Shown here in pieces: positions 21,701 to 61,382 of a stretch of 64,000 nt of DNA (position 1 is the first letter of the stretch; the number at the start of each line of letters is the position of its first letter). The position numbers were made by a program, and so were the translations under genes. Location of the stretch: the NCBI GenBank assembly GCA_009760855.2, contig WPIO01000046.1:869001-933000 (forward strand), read 5' to 3'. Origin of the DNA: Cristatella mucedo. Taxonomy: Eukaryota; Bryozoa; Phylactolaemata; Cristatellidae. The notes beneath the pieces are model-generated. The model had not been told where the DNA came from. It worked only from the letters and a program-made list of their open reading frames with translations, and searched no databases.

Positions 21701-24700
21701 ATAGCAGAGTCAGGAGAGCAGTTGAGGTAGTGAGTAGCATGGAAGTAGCAGCTCAGGATGGCTGGAAAGGATGTGCCATCGTCTGCCTCAGAGTAGATTG
21801 CGTTGCATAAGAATCATGGAAGTGAGTTCCACAGCCTAGGACCTGCATAGCTAAAGTTTCTGTCGCCAACGGTCTTTAAGCGGAGGAATGAAACAGCTAA
21901 TTCATTATCCACACAGGACCTGAGGGCACGAAGAGGATGAAACTGGTGCAGCAGTTCAGCTAAATATGGAGGAGCCAAGCCGTGGCAGGCCTTGTGGGTC
22001 AGTGTAAGAATTTTACTTTATATTTATATTTTATTATTTTATTGTTTATTATTTTTATTTTGTATTTATATTTATATTTACTTTATATTTTACTTTTTTA
22101 TTTAGCCATCCTAGCAAAGGAGACACGTCAAACCTCTGGGATTTAATAATAGTAATAATACACTTGATATAGTGCCCTCAGACAGCGCAGTCTCTTTCTA
22201 GGCACTTTACATTTGCTGCAAAGGAAACATGATCGAGTGGTGAGTGGCATCATGCTTGATAAACAACATGAATAACATGGTTAGGGGTGGCATGCAGAGG
22301 GTCAGCATGCAAGTGTGGTTAGTGGCAGCATGCCACAGCATCAGCACGAATAAGCACATAAAGGACGAATCACATGGCCTCAATAAATGTTGTGGTAAAC
22401 AGATGCGTTTTTAGTTTCTTTTTAAATTTGGACAATTCGGGAGATGTCGTGATGCAAGTCGGGAGTGAGTTCCAGGCTTTGGGAGTATTCAAACTACAGG
22501 CACGGTCTCCAAAGGATTTGAGGTTTGTCTGAGGTATAGGTAAACAGATTCCGAAAAGCGGGTGATACGATGCTTAGCATGGTGGGGGAGTAAATCTTAT
22601 AGGTAGGCTGTAGCCAAAGAATTAAGGGACCTGAAAGTGAGCGACAAAACCTTGAAGTCGATGCATTGCTTGACCGGTAGCCATTTCAAGTCGGCAAGAA
22701 GTGGTATGATGTGGCAACTGCAATGCTCACGACAGACAAACCTTGCTGCCGAGTTTTGCACCAGCTGCAAGTGAGTTACAGAAGTCAAGACGGGGTGTCA
22801 CAAATGCATGGACCAATTAAGATGTAGTATCCCTGTCTAAACAAGCGCGAATTTTAGTAATGTTATGTAGCTGAAAGTAGGCAGACTTGACTGTGGAGCT
22901 GATGTGGTCGGCCAATGAAATGTCACTTTGGAACAGGACACCTAGATTTCGTGCAGATTCAACAGGGAATATGCTGGCAGAGCCGATTTCTGCCTTTCCA
23001 ATTTCCGAATCACTCTTGGCTTGCTCGTAACTAGTAAGCTAGTTTTATCATCATTCACAACTAGCCTTGCAGCCATATTTTTATAGCCAGCTGCAGTGAC
23101 TTGATGGCTTTTTTCGGTAGCCCAGCCAAAAGGGAATTACAATTATTTTAGCCTCGTCAGAACTAAGGTGCTAGCTATTTTTTGCGAGCTACCATTGAAG
23201 ACAGTTCCTAATCTTAGAAAGGGATCGGACTGGATGGCTAGCATTGGCAGTAGTTGTAGTAGTACTTCTATGCACTTTACTTATGCTGGAAAGGAAGAAT
23301 GTCAATTGATTAGTGTTGATGTGCGCAATCGCCTGCACTCACGAAAGGACAAATCTCATGGATGCTGTGCGACATGTGCGCACACGCTGTGCCGTTCACG
23401 GCCGACGAGCCTGAGCTGCAGAGTTTGTTCGCCTTCTGCAAGCCGTCCGATTGCACAGGCACAGGATGACCTGCGCGAGAGCAGCGAGCTACCAAAGTCA
23501 TTACGTCGGGCAGAAGGTCGTAAGCTAGTATTCAGCTAAGGTGCTGGCCAGGCACGCTCTGCCTTTGCAAGGTGCACTCACTCCAAGGAAAGCGGGAGGG
23601 AGGTAGTGCGGACTGTCGAGCAGACTCTACTTTGGATCGGTCGAGGAAGTTGCAGTTGCGGGCGCCCCGGCGGCTGGTGGGGGCCTCACCCGCCGACTCT
23701 TCTTTGTGTGCTTGCGTAGCCCTGGCCGATCATCGTGAGCGTCTCCTTCTGGTCAGCTTGCAGCAGCAGCAGCAGCCGTATTTTTCTGCCTACGCACGCC
23801 CTAGGCGTAGCCGTGCTCGTTGAGGAGATGACCGGCGGCAGCACGAAGGAGGAGGCCGAGCGGAAGCGAGCAGAGCTCGCGGCCACATACCGAGCCATGG
23901 CGGATGCACGGAATGCGCAGCTGGTGAGGAAGGCCAAGGCGGAGCCAGTTTATTCGCACGTGACAGCTGTGTTTGTTGCTGCCATCATGCGCCGGCCGCA
24001 TCGAACGATGGCTTACGTGCAGCTGCCGCCGCCTGTGCGCATGCTCGCTCGTATTCCGGTGCCATGTTGCAGCGAATTGACTTGTGTGGGTCCGACTCTC
24101 TACCCGACTCTAAGCCGAGCTCGAGCAGCCTGAGCTACGGCTGACTCCGATTGGCTGCGTTTTACATTGGCTGACCTGCTCTGTAGTTGCTCCCCAGCTC
24201 CTCTGGTGCATCAGGAGCATCTGGTGCATCATGCTCCAGGCACATCTCCTCCACATCCAGGGCTCTCTGTGTGTGCGCGTGTGCGCACCTTCTTTCAAAG
24301 ATTGACAAGGGCATTTGGTCTTCAGTGGTCTGCTCACGTGTAGCCAAGTGTAAGGAGCGGTCACTAGAGTTTCGTTCGATCCGCTGGCACCTCCAGACCT
24401 AAAGCAGGCACATTTCCATTTCAAACGCTCCCGCTGCCATTGCAAATGCCACCAGGGCTGGCACTTGTGCAGAGCGAGTGAATCGGCATGACTGCCGAGA
24501 GTGAACTGCAGGCTAGAAATTCTCGAGATGAAACTTCCCCCTACATAGGTTAATTTTGAAAGAAGCAATATTTGGGAGATCGCTGTGGCTATTCTCATTT
24601 AGGTAGCTCTTCGGTCACACGTCTTGCCGATTCTGCTGAATGCTGATGTATTAGAGGAGGCAGCAGTGTGCCAGCAGTGGCTGCAGCCGGCAGAGGCTTA

Positions 24701-27700
24701 GTTAGTAGGAGAATAGGGGCGGAGAAAGAAAGGTTTAGTAGCACGTAGTCTCAGCCCACATGCAAGTGCGCAGGTGCCCCTGACGTTGGGCATGTGTAAC
24801 TAACCGTAACGTCACGATTCTCTTACAGCATGTATACAGTGCCTAGAGATAGACTTAGTTCTCTGAAGGAACCAGAACATGTCTTGTAAAAATTAGAATA
24901 ATTATTATTGTTATTAACTTTTTTTTTATTGAGACCGAACAACCACGGTCTTGGTGTTATTAGAGCAGTAATGAGTTGTGGGTGCCTCCACCCCTGGTTA
25001 CCGGCTGAAGCTCCCATCAGCAGCCGGTTTCTTCCTCTTGAAGTCGGTGGGTGGGGCGGAACAGATGTGGGGTGGTATTACTTCGAGAACTGCTCAGACG
25101 ATGGAGTCGGTGTCTTTTAACGGACACAATAATAGTAATAATAATAGTGCACTTGATAAAGCGCCCTCGGAGAACTAAATCTCTTTCTAGGCGCTTTACA
25201 TTTGCTGCAAAGGGAAATGCAATTGAATGACATCATTAGAAAGAGGACGGGAAAAGATTCTCGGTACCCGAGAATGAATCAGAGGGCACTTAGTTAGTAG
25301 CTTAATGTCTACCTTTGCTGGCGCTCATATATGAATACTCATATGAGCGCTCCGACGGATAATCCTCGAACTGCTGCAAGCCGAGTAGCTCCGGAGGGGC
25401 TGCGAAGGCCTGATCCGACAGTGCTGCCGATTGGTGGCCGATCGGTGGCCGATCGCGGGTGCAAGCTCCGGCCTTCGCAAAAGCGCCGCGCAGCTCGAGC
25501 GGCTCCATGCCAGCTCGGTGGGTAGAAAGAACGGAAAAGAAGACGAAAGGGCAGTAGTGCCGAACGTGTGCCCGGCGTATGCTGACACAGAAATGACAGT
25601 CGTTAAGCCGTAACTGTGATGTTGACACCCACCTCTAACCTAACACGAGTTTCTGCAAACATGCTGTAATCTATGCAAGATCGTGATCCTTAGCATGTCA
25701 AACGGCAGAAGAAGAGTCCGTCTGTTTGGTCGAGGGAATGTGTTCGTGAGCATGCACACATCTGTTAGTGTTGTATGTGCATGCATTTTTCATCTGTGTT
25801 CCTCTGAAGGCCTTGTGAATTATGCTTGGAAGTTGTGTAGAGTGCACTCAAACTATGGGTAGGGTTCATCTTTGAGTCACAATTACAGTCCCAAACGTGC
25901 TTTTCATGTCATAAGTCAAATTTAAGAGCTTTGGTACAGAAGTAGGTGAACAGTCTCAGACACTTATAGCAGAAAGCTGAATGTGAACAGCAGTAAAAAT
26001 TGCAGGCTCTGCTTCGAGAAGGAATTCCACATCGTTAGGCAAAATAGTGGAATGCAGCTTTGCAGTTGTCAGTCAAGGACTTGCCGAGCAAAATCAGATA
26101 GTCAACCGTCGTTAAGTAACCAGTACTACTAGCGATCACCTAGTCCTTCTCGAGCGCCTCTCATCTCGCCTGGGCATCACTAGCACTGCTCTGCAATGTT
26201 TTAGGTCACGTCTCAGTGAGAGAATCCAGAGTATTGATGTGAATGGACAAAGATCATCCATGGTACCTTAAGTATTGGGTGCCTCACGGCTTCGTGCTTG
26301 GTCCGGTTCTTTTCATGGTTTATACTCTCCCTCATGCCAGCGTGATTGCCAAGCACAATCTAGGCTTTCACTTCTATGCAGATGACACTCAGTTATTGAT
26401 CTCTCCCAGCCCTCGGGCACATCGCATTCTCTCAGCTCCCTTGCTGCATGTATTGATGACATCCGCACATGGATGGCAGCAAACTTTCTCAAATTGAATA
26501 ATGATACAACTAACTTACTAGTTATGGGCAAACCGAGTGTGATTCAGAAATTGAAAAGGCTGACGCTCAAAATCGGCTCTGCCAGCACATCTTCTGTTGA
26601 ATCTGCTCGAAATCTAGGTGTCATGTTCTAAAGTGACATTTCATTGGCCGACCACATCAGCTCCACAGTCAAGTCTGCCTACTTTCAGCTACATAACATT
26701 ACTAAAATTCGGGCTTGTTTAGACAGGGGTACTACATCTAAATTGGTCCATGCATCTGTGACATCCGGTCTTGACTTCTGTAACTCACTGCTTGCTGGGC
26801 TACCGGCCTGTGCAATCAGGCGCTTGCAGCTGGTGCAAAACTCTGCAGTAAGGTTTGTCTGTCGTGAGCATTGCAGTTGCCACATCATACCACTTCTTGC
26901 CGACTTGAAATGGCTACCGGTCAAGCAATGCATCGACTTCAAGGTTTTGTCGCTCACTTTCAGGTCCCTTAATTCTTTGGCTACAGCCTACCTATAAGAT
27001 TTACTCCCCCACCATGCTAAGCATCGTATCACCCGCTTTTCGGAATCTGTTTACCTATACCTCAGACAAACCTCAAATCCTTTGGAGACCGTGCCTGTAG
27101 TTTGAATACTCCCAAAGCCTGGAACTCACTCCCGACTTGCATCACGACATCTCCCGAATTGTCCAAATTTAAAAAGAAACTAAAAACGCATCTGTTTACC
27201 ACAACATTTATTGAGTCCATGTGATTCGTCCTTTATGTGCTTATTCGTGCTGATGCTGTGGCATGCTGCCACTAACCACACTTGCATGCTGACCCTCTGC
27301 ATGCCACCCCTAACCATGTTATTCATGTTGTTTATCAAGCATGATGCCACTCACCACTCGATCATGTTTCCTTTGCAGCAAATGTAAAGTGCCTAGAAAG
27401 AGACTGCGCTGTCTGAGGGCACTATATCAAGTGTATTATTATTATTATTATTATTTGTTATCTTTTGTCTCACACTCTCTCTTCCCTCTTACTGTCTTTC
27501 TCATTGCCTATGTGTGTATGCTCTTGCAAACGCCTTTTCTACTGGTAGTGTTACCTGCCACATCCTTCTCCCTCTCTAAATTTAGGACATTGTTTAACCA
27601 CCTCGAATAGCATACAAGTGTTTATAGGGGGCTGAGTCTGATACCTAGGCTCGAGCGTCTCTCGATGTCGACAATTTTCCGTCGTGAACCGCTGAGATGC

Positions 27701-30349
27701 CACCAGATGCCTCCAGCTTCTGGGCACAGCGATAGACTCGATTCTGCGCTAATACAGTAGCCCTATTCGTGCAGCAATGCTTCAGTGGCAGCAGTAGCTC
27801 GACTGCCTCCCCACCTGCCTTCGGTTACCCCGGCGCGGCCTGTTGATTGCCAGGAGTGCTGTGGCGGCCACAATCAGTCACACACGAGATTTAAAAAAAC
27901 TGTTTGGAACGCTTATTTGTTGCTGCCAGTGGATGGATGGATGGATGGATGGATGGATGGATGGATGGATGGATGGATGGATGCCGCTGGGGTCGCTATT
28001 CGGGCTCTCGGCTTTTCGTCTTGTTACGTATTTGTGCACATCGCACGTTTCTGTTTGAGCTTTAAACGGTTTGCATTGCCGAAGGCATTCCGAATGCTTG
28101 CCGTTGCCTTCACTAGGAGTGCGATGATTACTCGGCGTCACGAGGCACTGTCAACTACTGCTGCAGCAGCAGCAGCAGCTGCTGCTGCTGCTGCTGCTGC
28201 TGCGCGCCCTGCAGCTACACCTCTGCGTGGCTTCTCTTTCTGCAGCAGCATCTGCAGCTCCGTCGATCCTTTGCCCCCAGGTGCAGCTCATTGCAGACGA
28301 GCAACGTCGTGCCTCTCTAAGCCGTGCTGCGGCAGCGGACCGCAGCAGCAGCTCCGGAGGGAGGCTTCGCCGGCTGCAAGGCTCGGCCACTTCTGCCAGC
28401 AGCAGCAATGCAGGTCTGTCTGGGCACACTGCTGTGTCACGCCCGCTCTCCTGCCACATGCTTGCACAGTCCGTCTGTCTGTCCGAGATGTGAGCGCAGC
28501 AGCAGCAGCACAGTTCTAAGCATTCGCATTCGGGGTATCTGCAGGTGGCGGCCAACGCAGCAGCAGCACCGAGGCAGGGTTTGCAGCGTCGACTGCTCGG
28601 CACTGTGCCCTAGACGGTCGCAATGACAGCGCGCTCACCCAGAACGATGCCACGGCCTGTGATGCTCAGTCCCGCCTGCCATGTCAAGGGCCACTAACAG
28701 ACGCAGAAGCGCCTCACAAGCGTGACCAAAGCGCCGTGAGGCCGCCCGGTGGAGCACCTCTTTACGTGCAGCTCTTCACAGGTACTGCTTGAGGCTCGCG
28801 TTTTCCGCATGATCGAGCGCTCACGCCCATGCCACTGGCTTTGCTAGTCGGAACGCGGCGACCTATCAATTTTTTGGTTTTGCTTATTTAGTTGTCTTGG
28901 CATGCCATAACAGTATTTTGTTATGTTATTATTAATCTTGTCTAAGCAGATTAGTTTGTATGACTTGCTTGTCTGGTTTTGAAAGTCGTGAGTTTAACTA
29001 CCGGTGACGCTGATGCAGTGTTCTTTCTACCTAGCACCATGTTATTTCAAAAATACTCAGTGAGGTATTTCGGTGCTATCCTCCTGACTGTCACGTACAT
29101 TGACTTTTTATGGGGGGGGGGTCATAAACATTAGCTTTTGATGTTGCACTTCCTTCACGAGTAATATGAGCCTGGCTTCCATTGGTTAATCCGTCTAGAC
29201 TCGTGTGGGTACACTTGCCTGGCTGCTGTCTTAGAGCCATTGCGCACCTGGCTTGCAGTGTCAAGCCCGTATGTCATACGAGGGATAGACAGCATAGGGA
29301 GAGCAGACAGTACGAGGGACACAGTGGACGCATCTAGTTTCCAAGCCATCTTTCGTGGTGCGCTACGCTTAATAAATCAGGCGTCTGCTGGTAGCTCTGC
29401 CGTTAAATCTCTTGGCCCCAGGGAGTTGAACGTGGTCGCTGCGAATGCAAGTGTCAAGCGACCGGGCGCCTCGTGCCAGTGTTGCTGCTGCCGTCTTGAC
29501 ACCTGACCTCTCCCGATTCCCCGAGCCCGACTGTACACAGACGCATGAGGTCAAAACGAGTTGACCTCGCGCCCACTTAGCTCAGTAACAGGCCAGCGGC
29601 AGTGGCCAGCACCGAGCACCATTTGGTCAGCAAGCGCTGCTCCTAGCCTCTACATTCGAGTCCTACCGGTATGCCCTCTCTCGAGCGCTCTGTCCGCGAA
29701 CTACGAGTGCCTGCCGCTTAATGTCTGGGGGCTCAGACTCTGGCACCTCGCTGCGGCTCTTACTCGGAGCGCTCCGCGTGGGACGAGTGCGAGCAGGTAC
29801 GAGAGCACAAGAGGCGCTCTGAGCAAGCTTTGTTATTTGTAGAGAGCCCCTGGCAGCGGCCAGTGAAAGCTGTCAACTGCTCGGCGTTTGACGACGGCGA
29901 TGACGAAAAATTGTCGAGGAGCGCATTGCGCTACCGCGTGTTCAGCGACCTGTGGCACCAAGGCTATTATGTCACCAGTGGGTGCAAATTCGGCGGGGAC
30001 TTCCTCGTGTACCCAGGTAGTACATACAGGCGTAGTACAATCAAATATCTACATTTTTTTTGGCTAGTCAACTGCTGCCGCTGAGTGCAATTGCATAGGG
30101 CGGTGGCTGCTGCTCCAGGAACAGCGCAGCTTGACAGCTGGCGTGCATGCCTCTGTAGGAGATCCGGCGAGATTCCACTCGCAATTCATTGCCGTCTGCA
30201 ACCTGCCCGCAGCCTGCCAAGCAGCCGAGGAGCTGTCCACGCTGGCACGGCTGGCCACGAGCGTCAACAAGACGGTACTGCTGTGCACCGTGGACAAGGC
30301 GAATAGCATCGTCTACACGACCCTGAACTATTGCGGTGCAATGGCCTGA
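18709..30349 (+). CDS. TSEN34: tRNA-splicing endonuclease subunit Sen34
   Basis: TSEN34 is the catalytic subunit that cuts at the 3' splice site of intron-containing pre-tRNAs, within the TSEN2/15/34/54 complex. Predicted exons: 18709-18787, 21273-21410, 23805-23923, 28281-28413, 28545-28781, 29843-30016, 30159-30349 (TGA). Phases all join, giving 356 residues; human TSEN34 is about 310. The N-terminus ([16 protein letters not shown]) and the block [13 protein letters not shown] match the family's N-terminal fold. A low-complexity A/S/R-rich linker follows (exons 4-5). The C-terminal nuclease domain has RYRVFSDLW and [13 protein letters not shown]. The catalytic triad is present: Tyr about 292, His about 300 (ARFHSQF), Lys about 331 (VNKTVLLC). 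The acceptor of exon 3 (at 23804) and the donor at 23923 were chosen because they keep the frame and the family match. Introns 2 and 3 hold inverted LINE copies. Confidence 0.92.
19275..19405 (+). mobile_element. SINE family B copy, best example
   Basis: The head starts tggtttagcgttagggtgct (A box) and has B box aggctcgagcccc. The tail gtgaagcgcctgcatagaga then ttaagttctcttgggatgct is the LINE-type 3' end. It lies in TSEN34 intron 1. Confidence 0.7.
19420..19662 (+). mobile_element. LINE 3'-end copy
   Basis: It matches the last 240 bp or so of the LINE at 27220-27460: gcatgctgaccctgtgca, aaccactcgatcatgcttcc, the tail gcctagaaagagattgagtt and a TATTATTATTA-type end. 5'-truncated, in TSEN34 intron 1. 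Confidence 0.75.
19663..20244. other. TSEN34 intron 1, no recognised element
   Basis: Unique-looking sequence; I see no exon, repeat or RNA gene in it. Confidence 0.4.
20245..20395 (-). mobile_element. SINE family A copy
   Basis: - strand: B box gggttcgagtct, body gtgataaaagttgaggctcc and end atgaggctgttgaatcagct. Antisense in TSEN34 intron 1. Confidence 0.7.
20760..20880 (+). mobile_element. LINE 3'-end copy
   Basis: cctttgcagcaaatgtaaag, then gcctagaaagtgattgagtt and an ATTATTATT end. In TSEN34 intron 1, about 390 bp before exon 2. Confidence 0.75.
21720..22020 (-). mobile_element. Second LINE family, C-terminal fragment
   Basis: The - strand translates to pieces of the CR1/L2-type C-terminal block, such as [14 protein letters not shown] and [17 protein letters not shown], but its nucleotides differ from the main LINE. 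It ends in an AT-rich stretch (22015-22110). In TSEN34 intron 2. Confidence 0.6.
22130..23250 (-). mobile_element. LINE copy, 3' half, inverted partner of 26140-27460
   Basis: From the 3' end at 22140 the - strand runs through the tail, a 3' UTR-like part and the C-terminal block ([29 protein letters not shown]), then older, more diverged RT sequence. It is nearly identical to the + copy but lacks about 50 bp near 22768, between short gcttgc/gcttgca-like direct repeats. It lies in TSEN34 intron 2, antisense. Confidence 0.85.
24800..24920 (+). mobile_element. LINE 3'-end copy
   Basis: Tail tgcctagagatagacttagt then an ATTATTATTG-type end. Diverged. Confidence 0.55.
25120..25235 (-). mobile_element. 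LINE 3'-end copy
   Basis: The - strand gives ctttgcagcaaatgtaaagc, cctagaaagagatttagttc and a TATTATTATTA end. Confidence 0.75.
26140..27460 (+). mobile_element. LINE copy with reverse-transcriptase and 3' end
   Basis: A 5'-truncated non-LTR retrotransposon. Translation gives RT-like [12 protein letters not shown], the catalytic-type block FYADDTQLL, then [34 protein letters not shown] and KVLSLTFRS. Frames are interrupted by stops and shifts, so it is not active. The 3' end is aaatgtaaagtgcctagaaa, then a gagggcactatatcaagtg tail and (ATT)n. Clade placement in CR1/L2 is by recalled motif similarity. It lies in TSEN34 intron 3. Confidence 0.85.
27930..27983. repeat. (GGAT)n microsatellite
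   Basis: About 13 GGAT units in TSEN34 intron 3. Confidence 0.95.
28158..28204. repeat. (CAG)n-(CTG)n palindromic triplet repeat
   Basis: Five CAG units followed directly by about eight CTG units, so each strand can fold on itself. It lies about 80 bp before TSEN34 exon 4. Confidence 0.9.
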
Positions 30350-31052
30350 AGACGGCTTCTTATGCCAAATATATTTATATTTGCTCGGCTATCAAGTTCT
30401 CTCAGCTATCGAGTCCATAGAAAATCTCCCTAGTCCCAAAGCACGTTCGGAACAAGTGCATCTTTCAGGCTGACAAGTTTCGCCTCACAGTCACGTCTCG
30501 TTCCGCATTGCTAACAGCAGATTACACGGCGAGAGCAACATAAATAGAGGAAAGCAGCACTGTCGCACGCTTTGCATTGACTGTTAGCCACCGTGGGCAT
30601 ACCGGCGCGTGACAGCACAGCACGGCGACCAGCCGTCACTTCTGCGCAAGCACCAGGGCACCGTTGGCCGCTGCTGCTGCAGCAGCGCTGGACAGGATCG
30701 CGCACCATCTGATAACAGGAAATGACTCGAGGTTGTCATCGGCCGCGTGAGCGTGAACGAGGCCCCACCCTCGGCCTTTTTTCGGCCGGGCCCCCGGGCC
30801 TTGCGAATTACGCTGAGACACAACGCAGCGACACACGACATCCCAACCGCAGCAGGCGGGCGACCTAAGTAGCTTTCAGACAGAACGTGTTGCTTTGAGG
30901 CCGGCCGCCTCACGGCTGAAGTTGGACGGAGGTGACGCCCCACGTGACGCGCACGACTTTGCACTCGTAGTACCATAAATAGCGTGCTTGCAACGCCGTC
31001 AGCAGGCTCGCGCCGAGCGTGGGCAGGGTCGCCTGCCAGTGGAGGAGCAGTG
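30350..31052. other. Convergent TSEN34/DLG5 3' intergenic region
   Basis: 703 bp separate the two stop codons. I see no canonical AATAAA on either strand, only AT-rich stretches near 30365-30385 and variant ATAAAT sites (30538, 30973), so the 3' ends are undefined. No other gene is recognised. Confidence 0.45.
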
Positions 31053-59247
<28,195 letters not shown>

Positions 59248-60111
59248 CTGCGCAAAGGACCGCATACACGCTCTAGCTTGACGCAGGGGCGATCGCCACA
59301 CACCGACGCACGAGCAAAAAAAAGGGGGGGGGGGGCGCAGGAACACAAGCTTGCACACAAACGCACGTGAGTGCGCAGATGCGCATTCCTGCTCCAGCTC
59401 CCTGTCCCTGTCGCGCGCGGCGCACGCACGAACCGACGAGCACCGGCTGGCCAGGCACAGGCAGCTCGGCAGCACTTGCGCTGCTGCTGCTAGAGCCAAG
59501 CAACGAGCTAGCGCTTCGGCTGGGATTGGCTTGCATCAGTGAAGCGGAAAGATGATGCGATGAGCGATGAGAACTGCACAGGACGAATCGAGTACAGGAC
59601 GAATCGCTTGCCAGTCGGCTAATATGGCTGCGTCGTCTGTCCATACAGCAATATCTGCTATGGGCACTGTGCTCATGGCGGGTTGTTCAACATGGTCGCC
59701 AGCCTATGTTTACACTTATGCTAAAATAAACACGTTTTTAGTTGCATACTGGCAAGCGGCAATGGAGACAAGAGGCGGCCGTCTAGCCTACGTCGTCGTA
59801 AAGCTCGCATGAATGGGGGGGGGGGAGGTCGCAGCAGGGGGACACAACCAGCTGGCACCAGGCAGAGGGGGCACGGCTCTCATTTGGCACTCGGCAGTCG
59901 TCGGTGGTGCCACCTAGGCTAGATCTGAGCTAATGGGCATGAGCACTACTAGTTCTTTTGGGGTCATTTATTCATCGACAACAATCAGCTCTTTCCTTCA
60001 CTACCAGGCCCGGCTTGGCCGGCCCTCACTAACAGCAAGGCCACGACGTCTGCCACTATTAACGTGCGGGCTGGTTACAGTGCTAGTAGGACGGAAGCAA
60101 AGCACGATCAC

Positions 60112-60147
60112 AGAGGAAGGAAGGAAGGAAGGAAGGAAGGAAGGAGG
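60112..60147. repeat. (GGAA)n microsatellite
   Basis: About eight GGAA units with a final GGAG. Confidence 0.85.
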
Positions 60148-60958
60148 GAAGCAGCAGTATCGGAGCAGCCACTTGCTAGACAGACTAGCTAGACGGTCAG
60201 CTGCAGTGTCCAGAGTAAGCCAAAGACAGACAGGAGAGACCCTCACGCTCCCCATTGTGCAGAGCTTTGCATACAAACAGCCAAAACCAAACACAGCCTG
60301 CACCCGGGTCAAAACAAGCAGGAGCAGGAAGCCACAATGGCAGCGCTGGAGTGCTGCCAAAGTGCTGAAGCCTTTGCAGCAAGTGCACACGGGGAATTAA
60401 GCCTTTGACAAAAGCTGCTGCTGAAGGCCTCGTTGCCCTCTCAAACCGGCATGTACCGGCAGGACTATCCTCGTGGTCGTGTGCGTTTATTATGGCATCG
60501 GAAGGAGGAGGGGCATCGGAAGGAGGGGGCAACTCCCCTCTCGGGGGGGGGGCCTTAACAGCGCTTCTTTGCTCTTTTGATTGCGTAACAGTGCCGACGT
60601 TCAGCCTGCACTTGGCCAGCACAGTCGAGGAGAATACAGCGATGTGCAAGAGATTCTGAGAGCCACTTCGGACACCGCCACAGAGCACGAGGACAGCAGA
60701 CTCAAAAGAGACAACCGGAAGCTGCCAGAAAGCCAGAGAGGCACGTGCTGCACTCACGCTTGGAGCAACGACTGCAGCACCAGCTGCCGGGGCCGCCACT
60801 CGATGACTCCGAGAGGCTGGGCAGAATACAGTGGCATTTTATTATTATTGTTGCACTGACATTGGTCGGAGCTCGGCTAGTTCGAGTGACTAGCAGCCAG
60901 TGCATGCAGCCTCGGCTGAGCCCAAAAAGCCGCAAGGGGACAAACTTCAGTGCCTCCA

Positions 60959-61382
<424 letters not shown>

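Larger units (their letters stand above)
24000..26130. other. TSEN34 intron 3, left part
   Basis: No exon is supported. It holds LINE 3'-end copies at 24800-24920 (+) and 25120-25235 (-), listed separately, and otherwise unrecognised sequence. Confidence 0.4.

Noticed and set aside
23572-23823. An alternative TSEN34 exon 3 frame with a Gln run (QQQQQPYF)
   Set aside because: It ends in a stop at 23821, does not match the family and does not join the phase-1 end of exon 2. The acceptor at 23804 gives GVAVLVEE, which fits both.
26243-26997. Two + strand frames as a possible active reverse transcriptase gene
   Set aside because: The RT region is broken by stops and frameshifts and lacks the 5' half; it is a dead LINE.
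60770-60840. Short - strand stretch ending CAAGC|GTGAGT as a possible exon
   Set aside because: Good donor, but neither frame shows a recognisable domain and it lies beside the (GA)n block.
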